Shown: positions 9,174-18,466, counted from the first letter of the stretch. The stretch is 64,000 bases of DNA from Marinicauda salina (GCF_003122085.1 NZ_QEXV01000005.1:177466-241465); one strand, 5' to 3'. Numbers and translations: made by a program. Notes: generated from the sequence alone by a model not told the origin.

Positions 9174-11711
9174 ATGACGAGCGAATCCCGGATCACGGCG
9201 GTCCTCGGACCCACCAATACGGGCAAGACCCATCTTGCCCTGACCCGCATGCTGGGCCGGTCGTCGGGCGTGATCGGACTGCCGCTCCGGCTGCTCGCCC
9301 GCGAGATCTACGACAAGGTCGTCGCCGCCAAGGGTCCGCGCGCCGCCGCGCTGGTGACCGGCGAGGAAAAGATCGTCCCGCCGAACGCGCGCTATTTCGT
9401 CTGCACCGTCGAGGCGATGCCGCTCGATCTCAGGCCCGCCTTCCTCGCCGTCGACGAGGTCCAGCTCTGCGCCGACCCCGATCGCGGCCACATCTTCACC
9501 GACCGGCTGCTGCATGCGCGCGGGACGGAGGAGACCATGTTCATGGGCGCGGCCACGATGGGCCCGATGCTGCGCCGGCTGGTGCCCGACGCGGTGCGCG
9601 ACCAGCGCGAGCGCTTCTCCGATCTCGGCTATGTCGGGCCGAAGAAGCTCTCCAAGCTGCCGCGACGCTCGGCGATCGTCGCCTTCTCCGCCGACGACGT
9701 CTACTCGATCGCCGAACTGATCCGCCGCCAGCGCGGCGGCGCGGCCGTCGTGATGGGCGCGCTCAGCCCGCGCACGCGCAACGCCCAGGTCGAGCTCTAC
9801 CAGTCCGGCGAGGTCGACTACCTGATCGCCACCGACGCCATCGGCATGGGGCTGAACATGGATGTCGACCATGTCGCCTTCGCCGGGCTGAGCAAGTTCG
9901 ACGGCCGGCGCCGGCGCCGCCTGCGCGCCGACGAGATCGGCCAGATCGCCGGCCGGGCCGGCCGCTTCCGCTCCGACGGCACGTTCGGCGAGACCGCCGA
10001 CGCCCGCCCGCTCGATCCCGACGTGGTCCACAAGGTCGAGAACCACGAATTCGACCCGGTCGGCCGGCTGAGCTGGCGCAACACCGAGCTGGACTTCTTC
10101 AATCTCGAGGCGCTGCGCAATTCGCTGAACGCCCCCTCGCCCGACCGCAGCCTCGAGCGCGTGCGCACCGCAAGCGACGAGCAGGTCCTCGAAATCCTCG
10201 CCCGCGACCCCGAGATCCGCGACCTCACGCGCTCGACCGCGGCCGTCGAGCGGCTGTGGGACGTCTGCCGGACGCCGGATTTCCGCAAGACCACGATCGA
10301 CGAGCACGCCCGGCTGGTGAAGCGCGTCTTCACCTATCTGATGATCGAGGGCCGCCTGCCCGACGCCTGGCTCGACGGCCAGCTCAGGCGCGTGGCGAAG
10401 ACCCACGGCGACGTCGACGCGCTGTCGCAGCGGCTCGCCCATGTGCGCACCTGGGCCTATGCGGCCAACCGCGCCGACTGGACGCGCGATCCCGACCACT
10501 GGCGCGAACGCACCCGCGAGGTCGAGGACCAGCTCTCAGACGCGCTGCACGAGCAGCTCATGGGCCGCTTCATCGACAAGCGGACCTCGGCGCTGATCCG
10601 CGGCCTGCGCGAGAAGACCGATCTCGCCGCCGGCGTCGATCACACCGGCGAGGTCACCGTCGAGGGCCATTTCGTGGGCCGGCTTTCGGGCCTGCATTTC
10701 CGGCCCGACGCCTCGCGCGGCCGGCTCGCCGAGCGCGCGGTGGCCAACGCCGCGATGAAGGCCGTTCGCCCGGAGGTCAATCGCCGGCTGGGCGCGCTCA
10801 CCAAGGCGCCGGATTCCGACCTCGCGCTGGCCGACGACGGCGGTCTCGACTGGAAAGGCGAGACCATCGCCCGGCTCGCCCCGTCGGCCAATCCGCTGGC
10901 CCCGGCGGTAACGCTGGCGGGCGGCGAACTCGGCGCCGAAGAAGCCGTCGCGCGCGCCGAGCGCCGGCTCGAGCGCTATTGCGCGGAACGGGCCGCGAAG
11001 ACGCTCGCCCCGCTCGCCGGGCTGCGCGAACAGGTCGACGGCGCGCGCGGGCTCGACGGGCTGGCGCGCGGAGTGGCCTTCCGGCTGGTGGAGAATTTCG
11101 GCGCCGCGCCGCGCCGGAGGCTGGCCAACGACCTCGACCAGCTCTCCAAGGCCGAGCGCCGCCAGCTGCGCGCCGCCGGCGTGCGCATCGGCGAGCACGC
11201 CGTCTTCCTGCCCGCCCTGCTCAAACCGAAGGCGGCGCGTCTCAACGCCCTGCTCAAGGCCGTCTGGGAAGGCCGCGCCGAGCACGCGTTCGACGCCCCG
11301 CCCGGACGCACCAGCCTGCCCGTCGAAGCCGGGCGCAGCGAGTCCGACTACGCCGCGGCGGGCTATCAGCGCTGCGGACCGCTGGCGGTGCGCCTCGACA
11401 TCCTCGAACGGCTGGCCGACCTCATCCGCGCCGGCCGGGCGGCGGGCGAAGGCAAGGCGTTCGCGCTCACCGCGGAGATGACCGCCCTGCTCGGCTGCAC
11501 GACCGACGAGCTGCGCGGCGTGCTCAAGGCCCTGGGCTACACGCGAACCGCGCTCGCCGGCGAGGATTCGCCGGAGATGTGGAAGGCGCGGCGCAAGCCC
11601 GCCCGCCGCCGCAAGGCGGAAACCACCGCCTCGCCGCCCGCCGACACGCCCTTCGCCAAGCTCGCCGAGCTCGATATCGGACCGGGACACAAGAAAGGGG
11701 GCCGGCGATGA
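9174..11711 (+). CDS. SUV3-like superfamily 2 RNA helicase
   Basis: 845 residues. Helicase motifs: Walker A GPTNTGKT (residues 12-19), the DEVQ box near 94, and motif VI QIAGRAGRF near 257. This set matches mitochondrial SUV3 and its alphaproteobacterial homologues, ATP-dependent RNA helicases of RNA decay. After the SUV3 C-terminal region there is a long Arg-rich extension ending WKARRKPARRRKAE and a short acidic helix, likely RNA binding. The stop overlaps the start of the S4-domain gene (atga), so the two are translationally coupled. Confidence 0.9.
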   Translation: MTSESRITAVLGPTNTGKTHLALTRMLGRSSGVIGLPLRLLAREIYDKVVAAKGPRAAALVTGEEKIVPPNARYFVCTVEAMPLDLRPAFLAVDEVQLCADPDRGHIFTDRLLHARGTEETMFMGAATMGPMLRRLVPDAVRDQRERFSDLGYVGPKKLSKLPRRSAIVAFSADDVYSIAELIRRQRGGAAVVMGALSPRTRNAQVELYQSGEVDYLIATDAIGMGLNMDVDHVAFAGLSKFDGRRRRRLRADEIGQIAGRAGRFRSDGTFGETADARPLDPDVVHKVENHEFDPVGRLSWRNTELDFFNLEALRNSLNAPSPDRSLERVRTASDEQVLEILARDPEIRDLTRSTAAVERLWDVCRTPDFRKTTIDEHARLVKRVFTYLMIEGRLPDAWLDGQLRRVAKTHGDVDALSQRLAHVRTWAYAANRADWTRDPDHWRERTREVEDQLSDALHEQLMGRFIDKRTSALIRGLREKTDLAAGVDHTGEVTVEGHFVGRLSGLHFRPDASRGRLAERAVANAAMKAVRPEVNRRLGALTKAPDSDLALADDGGLDWKGETIARLAPSANPLAPAVTLAGGELGAEEAVARAERRLERYCAERAAKTLAPLAGLREQVDGARGLDGLARGVAFRLVENFGAAPRRRLANDLDQLSKAERRQLRAAGVRIGEHAVFLPALLKPKAARLNALLKAVWEGRAEHAFDAPPGRTSLPVEAGRSESDYAAAGYQRCGPLAVRLDILERLADLIRAGRAAGEGKAFALTAEMTALLGCTTDELRGVLKALGYTRTALAGEDSPEMWKARRKPARRRKAETTASPPADTPFAKLAELDIGPGHKKGGRR

Positions 11712-12004
11712 GCGCGCTCGACGCCGGCCAGCGCATCGATGTCTGGCTGTTCCGCGCGCGCCTGTTCAAGTCGCGTTCGGGCGCGGGCCGGTTCGTCGCC
11801 GACGGCGGCGTGCGGCTCGAACGCGACGGCCGGGTCGTTCGCGTCCGGCGCGCCAGCGCGGAGGTGCGCCCGGGCGACGTTCTCGTCTATCATCGCGGCG
11901 GCCGGCTGTTCCGCGTGACGGTGCGCGGCCTCGGCGAGCGCCGCGGTCCCGCGCCCGAGGCGCGCACGCTCTACGCCCTGGCCGATGCTGAAGAGGACGC
12001 GTGA
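11708..12004 (+). CDS. RNA-binding S4 domain protein (HslR-like)
   Basis: 98 residues made almost entirely of an S4 domain: RIDVWLFRARLFKSRSGA, then FVADGGVRLERDGRVVR and the RPGDVLVYHR strand. Relatives of heat-shock protein 15 (HslR) bind stalled 50S subunits with nascent peptide. The gene overlaps the helicase stop by four bases and abuts the next start, so it lies in a tight operon of helicase, S4 protein and TerB-like protein. An RNA-quality role for the operon is inference from the neighbours. Confidence 0.88.
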   Translation: MSALDAGQRIDVWLFRARLFKSRSGAGRFVADGGVRLERDGRVVRVRRASAEVRPGDVLVYHRGGRLFRVTVRGLGERRGPAPEARTLYALADAEEDA

Positions 12005-12451
12005 ATGCTCGATTTCCTGAAGAAGCTGTTCGGCGGCGGCGAGGCGGACGGATCGTCGGGCGGCGAGATCCGGCCGGAAACCGCGGCCGCCGCGCTGATG
12101 GTCGAAGCCGCGCTCGCCGACGGCGTCTACGCCAATGTCGAGGAGACCCGCATCGCGGGCATCCTGGAAAAGGCGTTCGAGCTGAGCGCCGACGAGGCGC
12201 GCACGGTGCTCGACGAGGCCGAGGACATGGCCGAGCGCGCGGTCGATCATCACAAGTTCACGCGCGTGGTGAAGCATCTGCCCCGGGAGAAGCGCGTCGC
12301 GCTGATGGAGCATCTCTGGGCGGTGGCGCTGGCCGACGGCGAGCGCGATCACGCCGAGGATTCGCTGCTGCGCCGGCTCGGCCCGCTGCTGGCGATCACC
12401 GATCGCGAGCGCGCCGAGGCGCGACAACGCGCCGAGGCCCGCGAACATTGA
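12005..12451 (+). CDS. TerB-family (tellurite resistance TerB-like) protein
   Basis: 148 residues, all helical. The N-terminus (MLDFLKKLFGGG) is amphipathic and may touch the membrane. The body, AAAALMVEAALADGVY followed later by LWAVALADGERDHAED, carries the two Asp-Gly-x loops typical of TerB, which bind divalent metal. Function of lone TerB proteins is unknown; no other ter genes are here. The ATG directly follows the stop of the S4 gene. Confidence 0.85.
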   Translation: MLDFLKKLFGGGEADGSSGGEIRPETAAAALMVEAALADGVYANVEETRIAGILEKAFELSADEARTVLDEAEDMAERAVDHHKFTRVVKHLPREKRVALMEHLWAVALADGERDHAEDSLLRRLGPLLAITDRERAEARQRAEAREH

Positions 12452-12524
12452 CAAACCGTCCGCCGGGCCTCATGTCCGGCGCGCCGCCTGAAACCGCCGC
12501 ATCATCCGGGACCTCTCGAGCGCG

Positions 12525-12866
12525 ATGACCTACATCGTCACCGACGCCTGCATCCGCTGCAAATACACCGACTGCGTCGAAGTCTGCCCCGTGGACTGCT
12601 TCTACGAGGGCGAGAACATGCTGGTCATCCATCCCGACGAGTGCATCGATTGCGGGGTGTGCGAGCCGGAGTGCCCGGTCGAGGCGATCAAGCCCGACAC
12701 CGAGGACGATCCCGACGGCAAGTGGCTGGCGCTGAACTCGAAATACGCCGAGAGCTGGCCCAACATCACTGTGCGCAAGGACCCGCCGGCCGACGCGGAG
12801 AAGTATGACGACGAGACCGGCAAGCTCGACAAGTATTTCTCGGACAAGCCGGGAACAGGCGATTAG
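12525..12866 (+). CDS. fdxA: 7Fe ferredoxin FdxA
   Basis: 113 residues. Start [17 protein letters not shown] is the classical FdxA N-terminus with Cys9, 12, 17, 21 and 25; a second block [12 protein letters not shown] supplies Cys40, 43, 46 and 50. These ligate one [3Fe-4S] and one [4Fe-4S] cluster. The C-terminal segment (YAESWPNIT) is also family-typical. FdxA is a soluble low-potential electron carrier. The order fdxA-carD-rpoH seen here is widely conserved in alphaproteobacteria. Confidence 0.96.
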   Translation: MTYIVTDACIRCKYTDCVEVCPVDCFYEGENMLVIHPDECIDCGVCEPECPVEAIKPDTEDDPDGKWLALNSKYAESWPNITVRKDPPADAEKYDDETGKLDKYFSDKPGTGD

Positions 12867-12941
12867 CGCCTGTCGGTCGCGCGCCGTTTACGGCGTCTTC
12901 ACGATTGCGCGAGAACGCCGCGGCCTTCGCGCCTGCAGCAT

Positions 12942-12970
12942 TTGAATTTTTGTCGCTTTTGTGATAGTTT
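12942..12970 (+). promoter_or_regulatory. Candidate carD promoter
   Basis: In an AT-rich island unusual for this genome, TTGAAT (12942-12947) is followed by a 17-base spacer and TAGTTT (12965-12970). This fits a weak housekeeping promoter 162 bases upstream of carD. Seen by eye only; the -10 matches the consensus poorly. Confidence 0.35.
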
Positions 12971-13131
12971 ATCAAACTTCGTAAACGGCGAGTGGGTTCA
13001 ACCCGCGTCGGTTCTGGTTCTGATTCGACTTTCTCGCGCATCTCGACTTTCCCCAGCCGGGGAGCGTGGGGGAGAGCTTTGTGCGATCCCGTCAGGCGAT
13101 GAACCTACGCGCAACGACCAAGAGAGTGTCG

Positions 13132-13650
13132 ATGAGCAAAAAAAGCGCGAATGACAACCGGACTTTCAAGAAGGGCGACTACATCGTCTACCCCGCGCAC
13201 GGCGTCGGACGGGTGATCGGCGTCGAAAAGGAGACGGTGGCCGGGTTCGATATCGAGGTCTACGTGGTCTCGTTCGAACAGGACAAGATGACGCTGCGGG
13301 TGCCGACCGCGAAAGCGACCGCGTCGGGCATGCGGCCTCTGGCCAACGAGACGGTTCTCAAGGACGCGCTGAAGACGCTGAAGGGCAAGGCGAAGGTCAA
13401 GCGTACCATGTGGAGCCGCCGGGCCCAGGAATACGAGGCCAAGATCAATTCCGGCGACCTGATCTCGATCGCCGAGGTGGTCCGCGACCTGCACCGTCAC
13501 GAGGACCAGCCCGAGCCGTCCTACTCCGAGCGGCAGCTCTACGAGTCGGCGCTCGACCGCATGGTCCGCGAAGTCGCCGCGGTCGAGAAGGTCGACCGCG
13601 AGAAGGCGATGGAGATGCTTTCGGAGACGCTGTCGGCGAAGGCCGCCTGA
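13132..13650 (+). CDS. carD: CarD-like RNA polymerase-binding regulator
   Basis: 172 residues. The N-terminal CarD_TRCF (Tudor-like) domain reads FKKGDYIVYPAHGVGRVIGVE and VYVVSFEQDKMTLRVP; a helical C-terminal domain contains TMWSRRAQEYEAKINSGD, LISIAEVVRDLHR and SYSERQLYESALDRM. The protein binds the RNA polymerase beta subunit and stabilises open promoter complexes, notably at rRNA promoters, and is linked to nutrient control in Caulobacter. Start ATG at 13132 has AGAGAG eight bases upstream. It ends at a strong terminator before rpoH. Confidence 0.95.
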   Translation: MSKKSANDNRTFKKGDYIVYPAHGVGRVIGVEKETVAGFDIEVYVVSFEQDKMTLRVPTAKATASGMRPLANETVLKDALKTLKGKAKVKRTMWSRRAQEYEAKINSGDLISIAEVVRDLHRHEDQPEPSYSERQLYESALDRMVREVAAVEKVDREKAMEMLSETLSAKAA

Positions 13651-13682
13651 CCTGAAGCGCTTCACAGGGACCGATCGACCAG

Positions 13683-13712
13683 ACGCCCCGCCGGACCCGG
13701 CGGGGCGTTTTT
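13683..13712 (+). terminator. Intrinsic terminator after carD
   Basis: A 12-bp stem (acgccccgccgg with ccggcggggcgt) is followed by five T residues, 32 bases after the carD stop. It isolates carD from rpoH. Confidence 0.9.
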
Positions 13713-13791
13713 CTTGGCGGAATGATGATCCGCCGCCGGGGGCGGTGCGTAGATACGAGGGAAACAGGCAGTCACACCCCTGGAGGCGACC

Positions 13792-14685
13792 TTGACGACC
13801 GCCGCTGCGCCCGCCCGTTACGCCGACCCCGATCGCCGCTTTCTGAAGACGGCCATGAACGCGCCGCTTCTCGAGCGCGAGGAAGAGCTGGCGCTCGCCC
13901 AGGCCTGGCGCGACGAGGGCGATGAAGCCGCCCTGCACAAGCTCACCACCGCGTATATGCGGCTAGTCATCGCCGTGGCGGCCAAGTTCCGCCAGTACGG
14001 CCTCCCCTTCGCCGATCTCGTCTCGGAGGGCAATATCGGCCTGATGCAGGCGGCCGCCCGCTTCGAGCCCGAGCGCGGCGTGCGCTTCTCCACCTACGCC
14101 AGCTGGTGGATCCGCTCGTCGATCCAGGACTACGTGCTGCGCAACTGGTCGATCGTGCGCACCGGCACGACGGCGGCGCAGAAATCCCTCTTCTTCAATC
14201 TCCGCCGGCTGCGTGCGCTGATCAACGATGTCAGCTCCGGCGCGCTGACCCCGGAGAACCGGGCCTATGTCGCCCACGCGCTGAAGGTCGGCGAGGACGA
14301 TGTCGAGGCGATGGCCTCGCGCCTGGCCGCCGTCGATCGCTCGCTCAACGCGCCCTATACCGAGGACGGCGACGGGGAATGGCAGGACCTGCTGGCCTCC
14401 GAGACGCCCGATCCGGAAGCCGAGGTGATGGACGCGCGCGACACCGGCAAGCGATCGGAATGGCTCGCCCAGGCGCTGGCCACGCTGAGCGATCGCGAAC
14501 AGCTGATCATCCGCAAGCGCCGCCTGGTCGAGGAGGCGGTGACGCTGGAGACGCTGGGCGACGAGCTGGGCATCTCCAAGGAGCGCGTCCGCCAGATCGA
14601 GCACCAGGCGCTGGGCCGCCTGCGCAAGGCGCTCACCGAGATGGTCGGCGATCCCGACGAAGCGGGCCTGGTTCCGCTCGATTAG
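13792..14685 (+). CDS. rpoH: RNA polymerase sigma-32 factor RpoH
   Basis: 297 residues. Sigma-70 regions 2 (AYMRLVIAVAAKFRQYG, FADLVSEGNIGLMQA, VRFSTYASWWIRSSIQDY) and 4 (LGISKERVRQIEHQAL) flank the RpoH box QKSLFFNLRRLR near residue 134, which binds the core enzyme and is unique to heat-shock sigma factors. It directs heat-shock transcription. The TTG start at 13792 is favoured by GGAGG at 13782-13786; the next Met codon is 21 residues inside. The stop overlaps the convergent downstream gene by four bases. Confidence 0.95.
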   Translation: MTTAAAPARYADPDRRFLKTAMNAPLLEREEELALAQAWRDEGDEAALHKLTTAYMRLVIAVAAKFRQYGLPFADLVSEGNIGLMQAAARFEPERGVRFSTYASWWIRSSIQDYVLRNWSIVRTGTTAAQKSLFFNLRRLRALINDVSSGALTPENRAYVAHALKVGEDDVEAMASRLAAVDRSLNAPYTEDGDGEWQDLLASETPDPEAEVMDARDTGKRSEWLAQALATLSDREQLIIRKRRLVEEAVTLETLGDELGISKERVRQIEHQALGRLRKALTEMVGDPDEAGLVPLD

Positions 14686-15500
14686 CCCGGAGGCGGGGCG
14701 GCTTCCGGAGCGTCGAGCACCTCGAGCGCCTCGGGGTGATCGATGGCGATCATCGGGCCGTTCTCGCGATACAGCCATCCGCGCACCCGCACGCGCGCAC
14801 CGGCCAGCGACAGGGGATCGAGGCCGGCCTCGTCGAACCGTGCGCGATCGTCGTCGCGGATCGAGACGGTGAAGTCGGTGCGCCATTCCAGCCCGAAATT
14901 GAGATAGATGCGTCCCGAGCGCGCCTCGGCGGCGTCGATCACCCGGCCCTCGACGATCTGGAAGCTGTCGAGATGCTGGGCCAGTCCGTTCGGGTCGGGA
15001 TCGCGCACCACGAATACGCCCTCGCCCCAGCCGCCGCGGCCGGCTTCGCGCGCGCTGCGCTCCAGCGCCAGCAGGTCGCGCGCCCGGGCGCGGTTGTCGG
15101 CGTAGCTGCTCACCACCGCGAGCCCGTCGCGAACCAGCTCGGCCTGGATCCACACCGTCTCGCCGTCGCGGTCGAACTCGGCGTGGGCCACCGTCCGGCC
15201 GTAGCGATCGCGCGCCGCGCCCGTGGTCGCCAGCCGCAGTCCGGCGCCCGCCTCGGCGAGGAGCGATTCGATTCGCCGCCGCGCTTCGCGCCCGGCCGCG
15301 CCCGCGCGAGCGGCGCGGATCTCGGCGAGCCGGACGGCCTGCGTCTCGCCGTCCGGTCCCGCCGCGACGATCTCCTCGGCGGTCCGCGCCGGGTCCGGCG
15401 CGGCGGCGACCGCACGCCGGGAGGGCGCGTCATCGCACGCGGTCGGAGTGAAAATGGTCGCGATGACGAAAATCGCGAGCCGCAAGAGACGAACCAGCAT
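14682..15500 (-). CDS. Staphylococcal-nuclease-like (SNase fold) lipoprotein
   Basis: 272 residues. Signal sequence MLVRLLRLAIFVIATIF ends in PTACDD, a probable lipobox. The next ~140 residues resemble a thermonuclease fold: VRLAEIRAARA near 58 and DRYGRTVAHAEFDRDGETVWIQAELVRDGLAVV, the recognisable SNase segment. The catalytic Arg/Asp/Glu set of micrococcal nuclease is not clearly complete, so activity is doubtful. The C-terminal ~110 residues (SFQIVEGRVIDAAEARSG, LAGARVRVRGWLYRENG) are an OB-like extension seen in alphaproteobacterial relatives. ATG at 15500 has GGGGA nine bases upstream. Confidence 0.75.
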   Translation of the reverse strand: MLVRLLRLAIFVIATIFTPTACDDAPSRRAVAAAPDPARTAEEIVAAGPDGETQAVRLAEIRAARAGAAGREARRRIESLLAEAGAGLRLATTGAARDRYGRTVAHAEFDRDGETVWIQAELVRDGLAVVSSYADNRARARDLLALERSAREAGRGGWGEGVFVVRDPDPNGLAQHLDSFQIVEGRVIDAAEARSGRIYLNFGLEWRTDFTVSIRDDDRARFDEAGLDPLSLAGARVRVRGWLYRENGPMIAIDHPEALEVLDAPEAAPPPG

Positions 15501-15763
15501 TTGAGCAGTCCCCGCTCTTCGCGACTGCATTCCTAATAGGCGATCGCGCGCATGTCGATTTTCAATCTCCTCCGGCTCGACATTTCAGCTGCGTCATCGA
15601 TCCGTCATTTTACCTAGGAGGCTTTCAACGCTTCCGGCTTTGCCCTATGGTCCGCCTCATTCGGAACGTTCAACGCCGGTCGCGCGACCCTAGGGCCGCG
15701 CCGCCCGGTCGCGCGTTCATACGCAGGATGAGACACAGCGATTTGAGAAGGCTTTCCGACACC

Positions 15764-16594
15764 ATGACTCAGACCACCACGCCGCCGAAGGCGCCCGCCG
15801 CCAAGTCGGAGCAGGACTACGGCGACGATCCCACGGCGGTCCGCGACACCGACCACTACCAGGCCGAATACGTCCAGGGCTTCGTCGAGAAGTGGGACGA
15901 GCTGATCGACTGGGACGGCCGCGCCGCCAGCGAGGGGCAGTTCTTCATCGACCTGCTGCGCGAGCGCGGCAAGGAGACCGTCCTCGACGCCGCGGCGGGC
16001 ACGGGCTTCCACTCGGTCCAGCTGATGAAGGCCGGCTTCAACGTCACCACCGTCGACGGCTCGGCGGAAATGCTCGCCAAGGCGTTCGAGAACGGCCGCA
16101 AGCGCGGGCTGATCCTCAACACGGTTCTGGCCGACTGGCGCTGGCTCAACCGCAATCTCGTCGGCAAGTTCGACGCGATCGTGTGCCTGGGCAACTCGTT
16201 CACCCACCTGCACGACGAGCGCGACCGTCGCCGGACGCTGGCGGAGTTCTACGCCGCGCTGAAGCATGACGGCATCCTGATCCTGGACCAGCGCAATTAC
16301 GACTCGATCCTGGATCACGGCTTCGACAGCAAGCACAAGTACTATTACTGCGGCGACCAGGTCACCGCTGCGCCGGAGTATGTCGACGACAGCCTGGCGC
16401 GGTTCAAGTACGAGTTCCCGGACGGCTCGGCCTACTACCTCAACATGTTCCCGCTGAGGAAGAAGTACACGACCGACCTGATGAAGCAGGTCGGCTTCTC
16501 CAACGTGAAGACCTACGGGGACTTCCAGGAGAACTACGACGACCACGAACCGGACTTCTTCATCCACGTCGCGGAGAAATCCTATGACGGCTGA
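15764..16594 (+). CDS. gsmt: Glycine/sarcosine N-methyltransferase
   Basis: 276 residues. Class I SAM methyltransferase; motif I VLDAAAGTGFHSVQL (residues 73-87) and the sequences VCLGNSFTHLHD and LILDQRNYDSILDHG are typical of glycine/sarcosine methyltransferase of halophiles (Halorhodospira-type). It methylates glycine to sarcosine and sarcosine to dimethylglycine with S-adenosylmethionine in the cytosol. The next gene, overlapping by 11 bases, completes betaine synthesis. The start at 15764 is uncertain; an ATG 36 bases upstream is in frame. Length agrees with family (about 268). Confidence 0.92.
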   Translation: MTQTTTPPKAPAAKSEQDYGDDPTAVRDTDHYQAEYVQGFVEKWDELIDWDGRAASEGQFFIDLLRERGKETVLDAAAGTGFHSVQLMKAGFNVTTVDGSAEMLAKAFENGRKRGLILNTVLADWRWLNRNLVGKFDAIVCLGNSFTHLHDERDRRRTLAEFYAALKHDGILILDQRNYDSILDHGFDSKHKYYYCGDQVTAAPEYVDDSLARFKYEFPDGSAYYLNMFPLRKKYTTDLMKQVGFSNVKTYGDFQENYDDHEPDFFIHVAEKSYDG

Positions 16595-17423
16595 TTATCA
16601 GGAAGCGGTGAAGACCGCCGAGGACTACTACGACAGCGCCGACGCCGACGCCTTCTACGCCGCCATCTGGGGCGGCGAGGACATCCATGTCGGCCTCTAT
16701 GAAGGCGAGGGCGAGGCGATCAAGACCGCCTCGGCCCGCACGGTGCGCCGCATGGCCGAAAAGCTCGCCGGCCTGAAACCGGGCGCGAAAGTGCTCGACA
16801 TCGGCGCGGGCTATGGCGGCGCGGCGCGCTATCTCGCGCGCGAGTTCGGCGTCCACGTCACCTGCCTGAACCTGTCGGAGAAGGAGAACGAGCGGAACCG
16901 CCAGCTCAACGCCGAGCAGGGCCTCGCCGACAAGATCGAGGTCGTCCACGGCTCGTTCGAGGACATCCCCTCCCCGGCCGACAGCTTCGACATCGTGTGG
17001 AGCCAGGACGCCATCCTGCACTCGGGCGCGCGCCGGCGCGTGCTCGAGGAGGTCGACCGCGTGCTGAAATCGGGCGGCGAGTTCATCATGACCGACCCGA
17101 TGCAGGCCGACGGCATCAAGGACACGACCGCGCTGCAGCCGATCTATGACCGCATCCATCTGCCGGATCTGGGCTCGATCGGGTTTTATCGCGAGACGCT
17201 GGAGGGCCTCGGCTTCGAGACCGTCGAGATCGAGAACCTGACCCACCAGCTGCGCAATCACTATGCGCGGGTGCGCGAGGAGCTGCAGGCCAAGCGCGAC
17301 GGGCTCAAGGACCAGATCTCGCCGGAATACGCCGAGCGCATGCTCAAGGGTCTCCAGCACTGGGTCGACGGCGCCGACGCCGGCCGGCTCGCTTGGGGAA
17401 TCCTGCACTTCCGCAAGGCCTGA
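16584..17423 (+). CDS. sdmt: Sarcosine/dimethylglycine N-methyltransferase
   Basis: 279 residues. SAM motif I VLDIGAGYGGAARYLA (residues 70-85), then FDIVWSQDAILHSGARRRVL and LKSGGEFIMTDPMQAD, characteristic of dimethylglycine methyltransferases (SDMT). It converts sarcosine and dimethylglycine to glycine betaine, a compatible solute. The start lies inside the 3' end of the partner gene, so the two are translationally coupled. A strong terminator follows 28 bases after the stop. Together the pair is the three-step glycine methylation route to betaine, distinct from the choline route. Confidence 0.93.
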   Translation: MTADYQEAVKTAEDYYDSADADAFYAAIWGGEDIHVGLYEGEGEAIKTASARTVRRMAEKLAGLKPGAKVLDIGAGYGGAARYLAREFGVHVTCLNLSEKENERNRQLNAEQGLADKIEVVHGSFEDIPSPADSFDIVWSQDAILHSGARRRVLEEVDRVLKSGGEFIMTDPMQADGIKDTTALQPIYDRIHLPDLGSIGFYRETLEGLGFETVEIENLTHQLRNHYARVREELQAKRDGLKDQISPEYAERMLKGLQHWVDGADAGRLAWGILHFRKA

Positions 17424-17451
17424 TCGACGCGGCCACGGTCGTTTGAAGGAA

Positions 17452-17481
17452 AGCCCCGGAGCCTCGGCTCCGGGGCTTTTT
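17452..17481 (+). terminator. Intrinsic terminator after betaine operon
   Basis: A 12-bp stem (agccccggagcc with ggctccggggct, loop TC) followed by a run of T, 28 bases past the stop of the second methyltransferase gene. It ends the two-gene operon. Confidence 0.93.
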
Positions 17482-17520
17482 GCGTCGGCCGGGGAGGGAG
17501 CCGGACGCCGACGTGCGGGA

Positions 17521-18417
17521 TCACTCGCTGTAGAGCTCGGAGATCGACAGCGTGGCCTGGGCGTTCTCGCCCTGGCGATAGGAGCCGATCCAGATGTCGT
17601 AGACGCCCGACAGCGGCTCGGAGAATGTCAGCGCCGGATTGAGCCCGTCATTCCCCCCGTCGTCGTCGCAATGCCAGCGCCCGTTCGGGTCGTTGACGAG
17701 CAGCGTCGTGTCTGAGGTCGAATCCACCGAAAGGATGAGCGGCAGCACCGATCCGGCCTGATAGGTCAGCTGCACGTCCGGCGCGGTGGCGACCCAGCCG
17801 CGGCAGCCGGAGGCGGTGTCGCTCGCGCGGTTCCGCCCGCCTGAGACGACCGAGACGCGACGCGGGTCGGATCTGAACCCGGACGACAGCGAGATGTCGC
17901 CGTACCGCGCCGGCCGCGACCAGTCGGGCCCGGACTGCGCTGCGGCGGTCGATCCGCCCGCCGTGCGCCCGATCTCGGAGATCGCCAGCGTCGCGTCGGC
18001 GTACCGGTCCTGTTGATAGCCGCCGACCCAGACGAGATAGGCGCCCGACGCCGGGTTCCGGATCGTGAGCCGGGGGTTCAGCCCCGGACCGCTGTCGTCG
18101 TCGCAGAGGCCGATCCCGTTCGGTCCGGCGACGGAGAGAGTCAGATCCGCCGTCGCGCTGGCCGAAATCGTGAGATCGAACGAGCCGGCGTCGTAATCGA
18201 TGACGTAGTCCGGGACGATGCCGGCATAGCCGGCACAGCCCGGGCGCCCGGAGAGCTCGCTCAACGCGGCCGAGCCGCCGGCCTCCACGACCGCCGTATG
18301 CGGGTCGGGCGTGAAGCCGGCCCGGAGAGTCGCTCCGCCGTGTGCGCCCGTGACGCCTCCCTGAGCGGCGGCGGGGGCGGTGAATCCGGCGGCGAGTAGC
18401 ATGGCGATGAGTCGCAT
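17521..18417 (-). CDS. Secreted protein with two PPC-like beta repeats
   Basis: 298 residues with a Sec signal (MRLIAMLLAAGFTAPAAAQG). Two tandem ~125-residue units follow, around residues 28-150 and 170-298. Each has a GF(T/R)xDP start, a conserved Cys (PGCAGY / SGCRGW), DYxxGS or TYQAGS, a second Cys in LCDDDSG / HCDDDGG, LNPxLT, and a closing (W)VGGYQQ / WIGSYRQ then ISE. The paired Cys suggest one disulfide per unit. The fold resembles bacterial pre-peptidase C-terminal (PPC) domains, which usually sit beside a protease; here nothing else is attached. AGGAG lies 6 bases before the ATG. Function unknown. Confidence 0.7.
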   Translation of the reverse strand: MRLIAMLLAAGFTAPAAAQGGVTGAHGGATLRAGFTPDPHTAVVEAGGSAALSELSGRPGCAGYAGIVPDYVIDYDAGSFDLTISASATADLTLSVAGPNGIGLCDDDSGPGLNPRLTIRNPASGAYLVWVGGYQQDRYADATLAISEIGRTAGGSTAAAQSGPDWSRPARYGDISLSSGFRSDPRRVSVVSGGRNRASDTASGCRGWVATAPDVQLTYQAGSVLPLILSVDSTSDTTLLVNDPNGRWHCDDDGGNDGLNPALTFSEPLSGVYDIWIGSYRQGENAQATLSISELYSE

Positions 18418-18466
18418 TGGCGGCTCCTTTCGGCGGGATCGGCGGTCTGCCGGAGGGTTCGGACTG

